Source: Neorhizobium petrolearium (GTDB lineage Bacteria; Pseudomonadota; Alphaproteobacteria; Rhizobiales; Rhizobiaceae). Taken from it: 35,819 nucleotides of DNA. The stretch lies in assembly GCF_017873175.1 (NCBI RefSeq), contig NZ_JAGGJW010000028.1, positions 1 to 35,819 on the forward strand, given 5' to 3'. The translations under genes were made by a program, and so were the position numbers. Of the stretch, positions 21,974 through 30,469 are shown piece by piece. The stretch's first letter is position 1, and every line of letters begins with the position of its first letter. The notes beneath the pieces are model-generated. The model had not been told where the DNA came from, searched no databases, and saw only the letters and a list, made by a program, of their open reading frames with translations.

Positions 21974-23962
21974 ATGTCGTTTCTAGCCGGCTTTCAACCC
22001 ATGACCCGCCGTTCACTTCTCGGCGGCATCGCTGCGTCTTCGGCGCTCGTGATGCTGCATCCGTTCGCCGCCCGGGCAGCCGCCAACCAAGCGCATCTGC
22101 GCATCATGGAAACGACCGATATCCACGTTCACGTCTTCCCCTACGATTATTACGCCGACAAGCCGAACGATACGCTGGGCCTTGCCCGCACCGCCTCGAT
22201 CATCGACGCGATCCGCGCCGAGGCCGGCAATTCGATGCTGATCGATAATGGCGACTTCCTGCAAGGCAATCCAATGGGCGACTACATCGCCTATGAGCGC
22301 GGCATGAAGGATGGCGACGTGCACCCGGTCATCAAGGCGATGAACGTGCTCGGTTACGACGCCGGCACGCTCGGCAACCACGAATTCAACTACGGCCTCG
22401 ACTTCATGTTCAAGGTGCTCGCCGGTTCCGGCTTCCCTTGCGTCTGCGCCAACCTGACCAAGGGCCAGCTCGCCTCAGACCCGAAAAAGGACGAGCTCTT
22501 CCTGAAGCCCTACGTGATCGTCGAGAAGCAGATCCGTGACGGCTCCGGCGCGACAAGCCCAGTCAAGGTCGGCTTCATCGGGTTCGTGCCGCCGCAGATC
22601 ATGGTCTGGGACGCCAAGAACCTCGAAGGCAAGGCTCAGACCCGCGACATCGTCGACGCCGCCAAGGCCTGGGTGCCTGTCATGAAGGAGGAAGGCGCCG
22701 ATATCGTCATCGCACTCTCCCACTCCGGCATCGACGGCAGCGGCTTGAGCGACCGCATGGAAAACGCCTCGCTTTATCTGGCGGGCGTCGATGGCATCGA
22801 TGCGGTCTTTACCGGCCACCAGCATCTCGTATTCCCCGGCCCGAAGGATTTTGAAGGCATTACCGGCGCAGACATCAAGAAGGGCACGCTGATGGGCAAG
22901 CCGGCCGTCATGGGCGGCTTCTGGGGCTCGCATATGGGCCTCATCGACCTGCTGCTGGAAAAGGACGGCAAAAGCTGGAAGATCGTCGACTTCACCACGG
23001 AAGCCCGGCCGATCTATCATCGCGACGAGAACCGCAAGATCGTCGCCGACGTGAAGGACAAGGCGGAAGTCACCGCTGCCGTCAAGGACGAGCACGAGGC
23101 GACGCTCGCCTATGTCCGCCGCCCGGTCGGCAAGACATCCGCGCCGCTCTATTCCTATTTCGCGCTGGTCGCCGACGATCCGTCGGTGCAGATCGTCTCG
23201 AACGCCCAGACCTGGTACATCAAGGACATGCTGAAGGAAGGCCCGTACAAGGACTATCCCGTCCTCTCCGCGGCGGCTCCCTTCAAGGCCGGCGGCCGTG
23301 GCGGCGCGGAATATTTCACCGACGTGCCGGCAGGCGACATCGCCATCAAGAACGTCGCCGACCTCTATCTTTATCCGAACACGGTGCAGGCCGTGCTGAT
23401 CACCGGCGAGCAGGTCAGGAACTGGCTGGAAATGTCGGCCGGCATGTTCAACCAGGTCGAGGCCGGCGCCAAGGACGCGGCGCTGCTCAACAGCAGCTTC
23501 CCGTCCTACAATTATGATGTGATCGACGGCGTTACCTACCAGATCGACCTGTCGCAGCCGGCTCGCTTCGACAAGGACGGCAAGCTCGTCAATCCGGATG
23601 CCCACCGCATCGTCGATTTGCAGTTCGACGGCAAGCCGATCGATACGGCCCAGAAGTTCGTGGTCGCGACCAACAACTACCGCGCCGGCGGCGGCGGCAA
23701 GTTCCCGGAAATCGCCGGCGACAAGGTGATCTTCGTGGCGCCCGATACCAACCGCGACGTGATCGTCCGCTACATCGTCGAACAGGGCACGATCAACCCC
23801 TCAGCGGACGCCAACTGGTCGTTCAAGCCGCTGCCGGGAACGACGGCGATCTTCGAGACCGGCCCCAAGGCCCGTCAGTTCGCCGGCGAGATCAAGGGCG
23901 CCAAGATCGAGGATGCCGGCGACGGCGAGAACGGTTTTGCGAAGTTCCGGCTGGTGCTGTAA
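21974..23962 (+). CDS. cpdB: 2',3'-cyclic-nucleotide 2'-phosphodiesterase/3'-nucleotidase, Tat-exported
   Basis: 662 aa. The N-terminus has a twin-arginine signal (TRRSLLGGIAASSALVML, then AARAA), so it should be exported folded to the periplasm. The metallophosphoesterase domain follows, with TTDIHVH, DNGDFLQGNP, GNHEFNYG, SHSGIDG and TGHQHLVFPG as metal and catalytic motifs. The C-terminal 5'-nucleotidase domain (about 350-600) contains ATNNYRAGGGG. CpdB hydrolyses 2',3'-cyclic nucleotides and 3'-nucleotides, salvaging phosphate and nucleosides. The ATG at 21974 fits the Shine-Dalgarno GAGGGAG better than the one two codons earlier, which touches it. It is a monocistronic gene with a hairpin after it. 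Confidence 0.93.
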   Translation: MSFLAGFQPMTRRSLLGGIAASSALVMLHPFAARAAANQAHLRIMETTDIHVHVFPYDYYADKPNDTLGLARTASIIDAIRAEAGNSMLIDNGDFLQGNPMGDYIAYERGMKDGDVHPVIKAMNVLGYDAGTLGNHEFNYGLDFMFKVLAGSGFPCVCANLTKGQLASDPKKDELFLKPYVIVEKQIRDGSGATSPVKVGFIGFVPPQIMVWDAKNLEGKAQTRDIVDAAKAWVPVMKEEGADIVIALSHSGIDGSGLSDRMENASLYLAGVDGIDAVFTGHQHLVFPGPKDFEGITGADIKKGTLMGKPAVMGGFWGSHMGLIDLLLEKDGKSWKIVDFTTEARPIYHRDENRKIVADVKDKAEVTAAVKDEHEATLAYVRRPVGKTSAPLYSYFALVADDPSVQIVSNAQTWYIKDMLKEGPYKDYPVLSAAAPFKAGGRGGAEYFTDVPAGDIAIKNVADLYLYPNTVQAVLITGEQVRNWLEMSAGMFNQVEAGAKDAALLNSSFPSYNYDVIDGVTYQIDLSQPARFDKDGKLVNPDAHRIVDLQFDGKPIDTAQKFVVATNNYRAGGGGKFPEIAGDKVIFVAPDTNRDVIVRYIVEQGTINPSADANWSFKPLPGTTAIFETGPKARQFAGEIKGAKIEDAGDGENGFAKFRLVL

Positions 23963-23987
23963 CGCCGATCGAAGATGTTGGAATGCC

Positions 23988-24009
23988 ACGGCAGCCCTCG
24001 GGCTGCCGT
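23988..24009 (+). terminator. Terminator-like hairpin after cpdB
   Basis: The arms ACGGCAGCCC (23988-23997) and GGGCTGCCGT (24000-24009) form a 10-bp inverted repeat with a very short loop. The following sequence (CCTCCTTTG) is pyrimidine-rich but not a clean T-run. Confidence 0.65.
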
Positions 24010-24044
24010 CCTCCTTTGAAGGAAACCCGATTCCATAGGTCCAG

Positions 24045-24887
24045 ATGGCGATGCCTACGTTTCCCTTCCAGCAGGTCGACGTCTTTTCCAGCGAGCCGAT
24101 GCGAGGCAATCCGCTCGCAGTGGTCGTCGGCGCGGATGTGCTGACGGACGAGCAGATGCAGGCTTTCGCCAACTGGACCAACCTCAGCGAGACCACCTTC
24201 CTGCTGAAACCGACCGATCCCAGGGCGCATTACCGCACACGGATATTCACTCCGAAGCAGGAACTGCCTTTTGCCGGTCATCCGACGCTCGGCAGTTGCC
24301 ATGTCTGGTTGTCTCAGACCGGCCAGCCTCCGGATGGCGACATCATCCAGGAATGCGGCGCCGGACTGGTGCATATCCGTCGCAACGGCAGACAGCTTGC
24401 TTTCGCCGCACCTCCCCTGCAGCGCAGCGGCCCGGTCGATCCGGCGCTGGTCGATCGCATCGCTCGCGGCCTCGGCGTGCCGATAGCGGAGATAAAGGAT
24501 GCCAACTGGCTGGATAACGGGCCGGACTGGATCGGCATTCTCCTGTCGTCCCGCGCAGACGTACTTGCCATCCGACCCGATTACAGCGCGCTCACCGGAC
24601 TTCGCGTCGGCGTAGTCGGCCGCTTCGATCCCGAGACGGACGGAGACGATGCGGCATTCGAAGTACGTGCGTTCAGCAATCGGGGTACGGAGGATCCGGT
24701 TACCGGAAGCTTGAATGCCGGCTTCGCCCAATGGCTGATCGGCAGCGGCATGGCGCCTGAAAGCTATGTCGCCGCCCAGGGAACGGCTCTCGGCCGGGCG
24801 GGTCGGGTCCATGTACAACGGGACGGTGACGACATCTGGATCGGTGGAGATGTCGTCACCTGTATCCGGGGGACGGTCGACCTCTAA
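24045..24887 (+). CDS. PhzF-family isomerase
   Basis: 280 aa with the two-lobed diaminopimelate-epimerase-like fold of PhzF proteins. Landmarks are FPFQQVDVFSSEPMRGNPLAVV at the start, the catalytic acid E49 in NLSETTF, the loop RIFTPKQELPFAGHPTLGS, and the matching second-half motif EDPVTGSLNAGFAQWL. PhzF enzymes isomerise small molecules by proton transfer; the substrate of this member is unknown, and phenazine synthesis is not suggested by the neighbours. It ends 9 bases before the convergent DUF2087 gene. Confidence 0.92.
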   Translation: MAMPTFPFQQVDVFSSEPMRGNPLAVVVGADVLTDEQMQAFANWTNLSETTFLLKPTDPRAHYRTRIFTPKQELPFAGHPTLGSCHVWLSQTGQPPDGDIIQECGAGLVHIRRNGRQLAFAAPPLQRSGPVDPALVDRIARGLGVPIAEIKDANWLDNGPDWIGILLSSRADVLAIRPDYSALTGLRVGVVGRFDPETDGDDAAFEVRAFSNRGTEDPVTGSLNAGFAQWLIGSGMAPESYVAAQGTALGRAGRVHVQRDGDDIWIGGDVVTCIRGTVDL

Positions 24888-24896
24888 AGGCGCTTA

Positions 24897-25457
24897 TCAG
24901 GCCGCTTCAGCCTTTCCGCTGTCGACCCGCTGCAAAAGCAGCTTCAGCTCCGGCACCGGCTTCTTTTCGATGCGGCGATAATCGCTGCCGTCCCGCTTGC
25001 GCGTCACGAGGCCGAGATCGAAAAGATCGCGGCGCAGAAGTGCCGCATCACCGAAGAGGTGCAGCGTGTTCAGGAACTCGCTGATCTCGCGCTCCGTAAA
25101 CGTGCGGCCACGCGGGATCTTCGACCACAGGAACCAGAGGCACAACTCCTGCTGCGAGCGCTTGCCCGGCCAGCGGACGATCCGGCCCTCACGATCGAAA
25201 ACGCGCATGGTTTTCAAGACGCGCGCCTCATCAGGCCCGGGTTCCGGAGCCGCCGCGATATTCCAGCTGTCGAGCACGTCCGAGGTCTTCGTAACGGAAC
25301 GGAAATGCTGGTAGTTGCGGAAACCCGCGGCACGGCTCAGGAGATTGAGCGTCTCCACATGGCTCGGCTTGTGGTCGAGCCTGCCGATCTGTTCACGGAC
25401 GGACTTCGCGAATGCCGAAAGGTCGGCGATCTCCATGGGAAAGATGGATCTGGACAT
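24897..25457 (-). CDS. DUF2087-domain protein
   Basis: 186 aa. The C-terminal half (about 95-175) matches DUF2087: REGRIVRWPGKRSQQELCLWFLWSKI, then TFTEREISEFLNTLHLFGDAALLRRDLFDLGLVTRKRDGSDYRRIE. The domain is often joined to helix-turn-helix regulators. The N-terminal half (about 1-70) has KPSHVETLNLLSRAAGFRNYQHF, a segment seen in rhizobial proteins annotated with a glyoxalase-superfamily label. No function is established; a DNA-linked role is possible. GAGGATAGG precedes the ATG. It converges on the PhzF gene and has its own upstream region of 195 bases. Confidence 0.78.
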   Translation of the reverse strand: MSRSIFPMEIADLSAFAKSVREQIGRLDHKPSHVETLNLLSRAAGFRNYQHFRSVTKTSDVLDSWNIAAAPEPGPDEARVLKTMRVFDREGRIVRWPGKRSQQELCLWFLWSKIPRGRTFTEREISEFLNTLHLFGDAALLRRDLFDLGLVTRKRDGSDYRRIEKKPVPELKLLLQRVDSGKAEAA

Positions 25458-25653
25458 AACCTATCCTCAAATGCGCCGTTCCATCTGGATTGTCGTTGGT
25501 CGCCGTCTTGTCGACTTCGGCACGGGATAAGTGCTGATCATCTTGACTGGAGCAGGTTTAGCTTCCCTTTCGGGACGGCGACGCCTCGGTGAACTGCAGA
25601 CCGTGGCGCCGTTATAGCAGAGGCCGGGATATGGTCAACTCGGTCGCGTGCAG

Positions 25654-26622
25654 TCATTCGGCCGCAACCGGCAGGGCATGCGGCGTGTCCAGCCCCAACA
25701 TCTCCTGGAACTCCCCATGGCTCGGACAAGCGGAGAGCCGTCGCTGAAACGCCTCGATCAGCCATTGACCGGCCGGGCCCGGCGGATTGGATGTCCTTCG
25801 TATGGCATAAAGTGGATATTCACCCTGCTCGTATGCGTCGAGCTTCAGCGCGACCAGCTTGCGCTCCATGATATCGCGGCCGGCGACGGAAGCCGGCAAA
25901 CCGCCCCAGCCCAGCCCGCCCCTGATCAGCTGGTACTTGGTGGCGATGTCGCTCACCCGCCAGGTCTTGTAGGAGAGCACGTTGAAGTCGCGCCCCTTGG
26001 TGATGCCGGATTGATCGGTCACGACCATCTGGACCTCTTCCCGCACGTCGGCAAGGGTCAGCGGCCGATCAAGCCTGGCGAGGGGATGATCGGGAGCAGC
26101 GACCGGGATCATGAAGGAATGACCGATCTTTTCGGCAATGAGGGTATCATCCTGCCTCAAGAGCGCGCCCCCCAAACCGATATCGGCGCGACCGTTGATC
26201 ACCATATCCATCACCATGCCGAGTTCCCCGACATTGAGGTTCAGCGCCACACTCGGAAAATTTTCGCGAAATTTCCGCAGTTCCGTCACAAGAGCCTCGG
26301 TGGGCACCATGACGCTGATTGCCAGCGAGATCTCGGCTTCGAGCCCTTGCTTGATGCTCTTCGCGCGGGCGCGCATCACCTGCAGGTCGGCGACGATCCG
26401 GCGCGCATCGGTGAGCATCGCCTTGCCCGCTTCCGTCAGCTTCGGCTGGCGCGCGCCGCTGCGCTCGAACAGCGTCATCTCAAGCTGGGCTTCGAGATTG
26501 CCGATCGTATAGCTCACCACCGACTGCGCCCGGTTCAAAGCCCGCGAGGCGGCCGAGAAACTGCCCGTTTCGGCGACCGCCAGAAACACCTGCAACTGGT
26601 CGAGGGTCGGATTTGCATCCAT
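25654..26622 (-). CDS. LysR-family transcriptional regulator
   Basis: 322 aa. The N-terminal winged helix (about 6-65) reads TLDQLQVFLAVAETGSFSAA followed by SRALNRAQSVVSYTIGNLEAQL, typical LysR. The substrate-binding domain follows (about 95-300), with EISLAISVMVPTEALVTEL and the usual two-lobe pattern. It is divergent from azoR across 142 bases, so it probably controls azoR. In rhizobia and pseudomonads LysR proteins next to azoreductases respond to quinones or electrophiles; that the ligand is similar here is inference. Confidence 0.93.
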   Translation of the reverse strand: MDANPTLDQLQVFLAVAETGSFSAASRALNRAQSVVSYTIGNLEAQLEMTLFERSGARQPKLTEAGKAMLTDARRIVADLQVMRARAKSIKQGLEAEISLAISVMVPTEALVTELRKFRENFPSVALNLNVGELGMVMDMVINGRADIGLGGALLRQDDTLIAEKIGHSFMIPVAAPDHPLARLDRPLTLADVREEVQMVVTDQSGITKGRDFNVLSYKTWRVSDIATKYQLIRGGLGWGGLPASVAGRDIMERKLVALKLDAYEQGEYPLYAIRRTSNPPGPAGQWLIEAFQRRLSACPSHGEFQEMLGLDTPHALPVAAE

Positions 26623-26764
26623 AGGTCATCATCCAATTTATAGATAGATAGCTTCGATATTATCTCAGTTTAATCGATGGCAGTCCATCCCTATCTTCCA
26701 GCACGAAGCAGACGGGACCTCCCACTCGTCGCGAAAGTCAAATCTCCAGATAAGGAAGAAACAC
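26623..26764. promoter_or_regulatory. Divergent LysR/azoR promoter region
   Basis: The 142-base gap has an AT-rich centre near 26635-26680 with GATA/TATC half-sites (AGATAGATAG about 26641-26652 and TATTATCT about 26658-26666) that could form a LysR binding dyad. The site is proposed from symmetry and position, not from a known motif. Confidence 0.4.
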
Positions 26765-27382
26765 ATGTCCTCCATTCTTCTTGTCACGTCGAGCCCGCGT
26801 GGCGATGAATCGCTGTCCAGCAAAGTCGCCCAGGATCTCTCAAACGAGCTGAGCGCACGCGACAACGGGACATCGATTGTCCATCGCGATCTCGGCGCCA
26901 ACCCAATCCCGCATCTCGACAGCGTGACGACGTCCGCCATCCGTAAGGCTCCCGCCGACCGTACGCCGGAAGAAGCCGCAGCAGCCGACTATTCCGACAA
27001 GCTGGTTGCGGAACTCATGGCCGCGGATACGGTGGTCATCGGAACGGGTCTCATCAACTTCAACATCTACTCCACGCTGAAGAGCTGGATCGACAATATC
27101 GCCCGTGCGGGCCAGACGTTCCGTTACACGGAAAACGGCCCGATCGGCCTTGCTACCGGCAAGAAGGTCTATGTCGTGCTGGCATCCGGCGGCGTCTATT
27201 CCGAAGGTCCCGCAAGCGGCATGAACCATGCCGTGCCCTATCTCACCACGGTGCTCGGTTTCATGGGCATGACGGATGTGGAGGTCATCTATGTCGAAGG
27301 CCTCGCCTTCGGCCCGGAAGCCGCCGAGAAGGCCATCGCCGCTGCCCAGCAGCGCACCCGGCAGCTTGCTCTCGCAGCCTAA
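26765..27382 (+). CDS. azoR: FMN-dependent NADH-azoreductase
   Basis: 205 aa, flavodoxin-like fold of the AzoR family. The N-terminus ILLVTSSPRGDESLSSKVAQ is the FMN-phosphate loop. TVVIGTGLINFNIYSTLKSWIDNIARAGQTFRY in the middle matches the family core. The end of the fold carries VVLASGGVYSEGPASGMNH and LGFMGMTDVEVIYVEG. It reduces quinones and azo compounds with NADH and probably protects against electrophile stress. An AAGGAAG Shine-Dalgarno precedes the ATG. The TAA stop overlaps the TAG stop of the convergent diguanylate cyclase gene. Confidence 0.94.
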   Translation: MSSILLVTSSPRGDESLSSKVAQDLSNELSARDNGTSIVHRDLGANPIPHLDSVTTSAIRKAPADRTPEEAAAADYSDKLVAELMAADTVVIGTGLINFNIYSTLKSWIDNIARAGQTFRYTENGPIGLATGKKVYVVLASGGVYSEGPASGMNHAVPYLTTVLGFMGMTDVEVIYVEGLAFGPEAAEKAIAAAQQRTRQLALAA

Positions 27383-28665
27383 GCCCCCGTCCCGGTCTCT
27401 GCCGAAGCGAGCCTGCCAGAACGGCCGTGGACATTGTCCCGGCCGTCTTTCTTTGCCCGGTAGAGGCGTTCGTCCGCACATCCGAGAAGCGCATCCTGTA
27501 GGTGGCCATCTTCCGGTGCGGTGGCGACGCCGATGGAGACCGTCACGCACTCACCGTCCGGCCGCATGACTGAGCGGCAGATCTCGATCCGCAGACGATC
27601 AGCAAATGCGAGTGCGTCTTCGTGATCCATATCAGGCAGGATCAGCACGAATTCCTCGCCGCCGAATCGGGAAAGATGGTCTCTGGGTCTCGAATTTATC
27701 CGGAGCCGGGCAACGACGTCTTTCAGGATCTCGTCGCCCTTCAGATGGCCGAAGCGGTCGTTGACTTCCTTGAAGCGATCGACGTCGATCATCACAAGGC
27801 TCAACTGTCCTCCCCGATCAAGACAGCTCCGGATCATATCCGGCACTTCCGCATCCAGGCGACTGCGGTTGAACACTCCGGTCAATCCATCGACGCCGCT
27901 TTGGGCAAGAAGGGCCTGATAGCGTTCGCGAAAGGTAAGAGCGTGGAAGATGTCGGTGATCTCGCGGGCCGATCTCGCAAACCGTGGTATCTGTTCGATC
28001 TTCAGATAGGCCGCAAAGAGGAGCGAATAGAGCGCGACCGCCAGGAGCTTCGCCCACCAGCCGCCCAGGAATACCGAAAACGGCGCGTCAAAGAGAAGAT
28101 TGAGGGCCGCATAGAAGCCGACCTGGTCGAAGGTCAACAGAGCGGCGCCACTTAACGCGAACCGCAGCGCCACGTGGTTGCGGAAAAATCGCCCGAGCCG
28201 CTCATAAAGCAGAATGATGCCGATCGCGTCGATATAGAGCAGCGCAGTTCCCCAGACCATCAGCCACCCCATCTCGTCCAGGAAGCTCATGTCCGCACTG
28301 CGGCCGCCCGGCAGCGCAACGACCTCGTGGAACTGCAGGAGCTGGGCGATGCCGACCGTCAGCAGATTACCGAGGAAAAGCCCGTAGATTGGCTGGCGGA
28401 CGGTCGCCGCATCCTCCTTCAGGTAAAGCAGCAGGATCATCATCAGCTTGCCGGCAAAGAAGACCGAAGAGCCGGGAGAAACGGTGCCGAGGGGAAGCTC
28501 GATATAGAAGACCGCCGCAAGATAGGTCTCCATGAAATGCATGACGCCCAGTGCTGCCAGAAAGACTCCAAGGCCAAGCTGTCGCCGGAAATGCAGGAAG
28601 GTCGTCATGACGGTAAAATAAATGACGGCTTCCAGCAGAAACAGTCCGAGGTTGAACCATTGCAT
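27379..28665 (-). CDS. Membrane-bound diguanylate cyclase (GGDEF)
   Basis: 428 aa. The N-terminal half (about 1-225) is hydrophobic, with about six or seven transmembrane helices and no recognised sensory domain. The GGDEF domain follows (about 250-415): SGVDGLTGVFNRSRL, DVDRFKEVNDRFGHLKGDE, and the active-site GGEEF at 335-339. The product-inhibition I-site is present as RPRD (326-329), five residues before GGEEF, the canonical spacing. It should make cyclic-di-GMP from GTP and be feedback-inhibited. The signal sensed by the membrane part is unknown. The stop codon overlaps that of azoR. Confidence 0.94.
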   Translation of the reverse strand: MQWFNLGLFLLEAVIYFTVMTTFLHFRRQLGLGVFLAALGVMHFMETYLAAVFYIELPLGTVSPGSSVFFAGKLMMILLLYLKEDAATVRQPIYGLFLGNLLTVGIAQLLQFHEVVALPGGRSADMSFLDEMGWLMVWGTALLYIDAIGIILLYERLGRFFRNHVALRFALSGAALLTFDQVGFYAALNLLFDAPFSVFLGGWWAKLLAVALYSLLFAAYLKIEQIPRFARSAREITDIFHALTFRERYQALLAQSGVDGLTGVFNRSRLDAEVPDMIRSCLDRGGQLSLVMIDVDRFKEVNDRFGHLKGDEILKDVVARLRINSRPRDHLSRFGGEEFVLILPDMDHEDALAFADRLRIEICRSVMRPDGECVTVSIGVATAPEDGHLQDALLGCADERLYRAKKDGRDNVHGRSGRLASAETGTGA

Positions 28666-28748
28666 CGATCTGCTTTCAACTTTGCAGAGGGGTCAAGCCT
28701 CTGTAACAACTTCCTTTTTGGAAGCTCGAATCTTTGTAATTATGGCGG

Positions 28749-28904
28749 TTATGCGCCATGGTGCAATAACGGCCGAACCGGTTCAGCCTGGAAAACGGGA
28801 TAATCTTTGATCTGCGGCAGTTTCTTCGGGATGTTTCGGAGCTGGATGGCGATCGCCGGAGCGATATCGCGCGCATAGAAAGGGCATCTGAACAGATTGT
28901 CCAA
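28749..28904 (-). CDS. Possible 51-aa small protein
   Basis: A frame in the 294-base gap between hlyU and the diguanylate cyclase. Read from a TTG at 28904 it gives 51 aa containing FRCPFYARDIAPAIAIQLRN and, later, DYPVFQAEPVRP, with a stop at 28751-28749. About two thirds of the third positions are G or C, as in real genes here, and the composition looks protein-like. There is no ATG and no good Shine-Dalgarno, so the start and the gene itself are uncertain. Its function is unknown. If real it would be read in the same direction as the diguanylate cyclase and hlyU. Confidence 0.35.
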   Translation of the reverse strand: MDNLFRCPFYARDIAPAIAIQLRNIPKKLPQIKDYPVFQAEPVRPLLHHGA

Positions 28905-28959
28905 ACTATCGTCGATCGTTTAATTTTCAGTGATTGCCGCAATTGCCTGAGACGCCGGG

Positions 28960-29283
28960 TCAGGCGGAGCGCGACTTTTCTCCGTCGGCAAACAGCGATG
29001 AACCGTTCTGATCGATGATCTGCTGCGCCTTCTTGATCGTGTATTCCACCGCATCGTCCATCGAGGTGAAGACGTCGGCACGGACGAACTCCCGCACCAG
29101 CACATCGCCGTTCACTTCCTTCTCGATACGGCCTGCCAACCGGAACTGCGAGCCCTCTCGAATCGGCGCCGGATAGATGAGGCAGCCGCCATGCTCGACG
29201 GGCTCCACGGAATTGCCGGCCGGCTCGGCGGATTTGCCGCCGCCGGAGAAGATCGAAAGGATACTGGACAGAAACGAAGCCAT
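28960..29283 (-). CDS. hlyU: HlyU-family protein
   Basis: 107 aa. After a short N-terminal segment (MASFLSSILSIFSGGG) the protein matches the HlyU family: YPAPIREGSQFRLAGRIEKE, VLVREFVRADVFTSMDDAVE and YTIKKAQQIIDQNG. HlyU of Vibrio is a winged-helix regulator of haemolysin genes, but this short alphaproteobacterial family shares the name by annotation and its function is not established. No toxin gene is near. It stands alone, divergent from the glycerophosphodiesterase across 110 bases. Confidence 0.85.
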   Translation of the reverse strand: MASFLSSILSIFSGGGKSAEPAGNSVEPVEHGGCLIYPAPIREGSQFRLAGRIEKEVNGDVLVREFVRADVFTSMDDAVEYTIKKAQQIIDQNGSSLFADGEKSRSA

Positions 29284-29393
29284 GGCGGCTGCCTAGCATA
29301 TTCCGCAACCGCCCGGAAGCGGTTATCTCGGAAAAGTCGCAATCGAGCCGGACCAAGATTCCTGTCCCAAATCCGATTCGGAGTGAGCCCCGC

Positions 29394-30413
29394 ATGAGAT
29401 GGAAAATAGCCGCCACGGTGCCGATCGTGATCGCCGCTGCGCTCTGGCTCGGCAATACGTCGCTGTTTTCGCAATTTCCCGAAGGCAAGCCGCTCCGGAT
29501 CATCGCCCATCGCGGCCAGCACCAGCTCTTCGATGCGACCAATGTCGGCAACGACACGTGTACGGCAAGCCTCATGCTGCCGCCGACACATGACTTTCTG
29601 GAGAATACCGTCGCCGGCATGAAGGCCGCCTTCGACGCCGGTGCCGACGTGGTGGAACTCGACGTGCACCTCACGCCCGACAAGCAATTCGCGGTTTTCC
29701 ACGACTGGACGCTCGACTGCCGCACCGACGGCAAGGGCGTCACCGAACAGACACCGATGGCCGTCCTGAAGACGCTCGACATCGGCCACGGATATACCTC
29801 CGATGGCGGCAGGACCTTTCCATTGCGCGGCAAGGCGATCGGCCTGATGCCCACATTGCCGGAAGTCTTCGCGGCGCTGCCGGAAGGCCGTTTTCTCGTC
29901 AACTTCAAGAGCCGCCGCAAGGAAGAAGGAGAGGCCCTCGCCGCCCTCCTCGAGACGGAGCCCGCCTTCCGGCAGGCGACCTTCGGGGTCTATGGCGGCA
30001 ACGAGCCGACCGAGACGAGCATGGCGCTCGTGACCGGTCTGCACGGCTATTCCGCCCGCACGGCAAAATCCTGCCTCGTCAATTACCTGGCGCTCGGCTG
30101 GAGCGGCCACGTGCCGGAAGCCTGCCGCAACGGCCTGGTGCCGGTGCCGGCCAATCTCGCGTTCCTGATGTGGGGCTGGCCGGAGCGTTTCTACAACCGC
30201 ATGCGGGCCGCCGGCTCGGATGTCATCCTGATCGGACCGTTCGAGGCCGGCGATTCCGGCAGTTCCGGCATCGACGATCGGGAGGCCTGGAACATGGTGC
30301 CGGATGGCTTTCCCGGATTTGTCTGGACGAATGTCATCGAGAAGACGCGCCCTGAGGTCGATCGACGCGGCTTCTGTGCCCTGCCCGCCAAACCGGTCAT
30401 CTGCGCGAAATAG
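29394..30413 (+). CDS. Glycerophosphodiester phosphodiesterase family protein
   Basis: 339 aa. An N-terminal hydrophobic segment (about 5-27) serves as signal peptide or membrane anchor, so the enzyme works outside the cytoplasm. The TIM-barrel active site of the GDPD family is visible: H39-R40 in IIAHRGQ, E70-N71 in FLENTVAG, E88/D90 in VVELDVH and H103 in FHDWTLDCR. It should split glycerophosphodiesters to glycerol-3-phosphate and alcohol, supplying phosphate. An insert with GNDTCTASLMLPPTHD between the first two motifs contains cysteine and may make a disulfide. It has GGAG ten bases before the ATG and is followed after 56 bases by a hydrolase gene. Confidence 0.92.
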   Translation: MRWKIAATVPIVIAAALWLGNTSLFSQFPEGKPLRIIAHRGQHQLFDATNVGNDTCTASLMLPPTHDFLENTVAGMKAAFDAGADVVELDVHLTPDKQFAVFHDWTLDCRTDGKGVTEQTPMAVLKTLDIGHGYTSDGGRTFPLRGKAIGLMPTLPEVFAALPEGRFLVNFKSRRKEEGEALAALLETEPAFRQATFGVYGGNEPTETSMALVTGLHGYSARTAKSCLVNYLALGWSGHVPEACRNGLVPVPANLAFLMWGWPERFYNRMRAAGSDVILIGPFEAGDSGSSGIDDREAWNMVPDGFPGFVWTNVIEKTRPEVDRRGFCALPAKPVICAK

Positions 30414-30469
30414 ACTTTTCGCCGTCACGGAGCCTGCCTATCATCCCTCCCGTTCGGAGGGAGTGCCGG

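Noticed and set aside
22475..23605. A 376-codon minus-strand open frame within cpdB
   Set aside because: cpdB carries complete metallophosphoesterase motifs on the plus strand; the antisense frame has none.
29112..30428. A 438-codon minus-strand open frame antisense to the glycerophosphodiesterase
   Set aside because: The GDPD active-site motifs identify the plus-strand gene as the real one.
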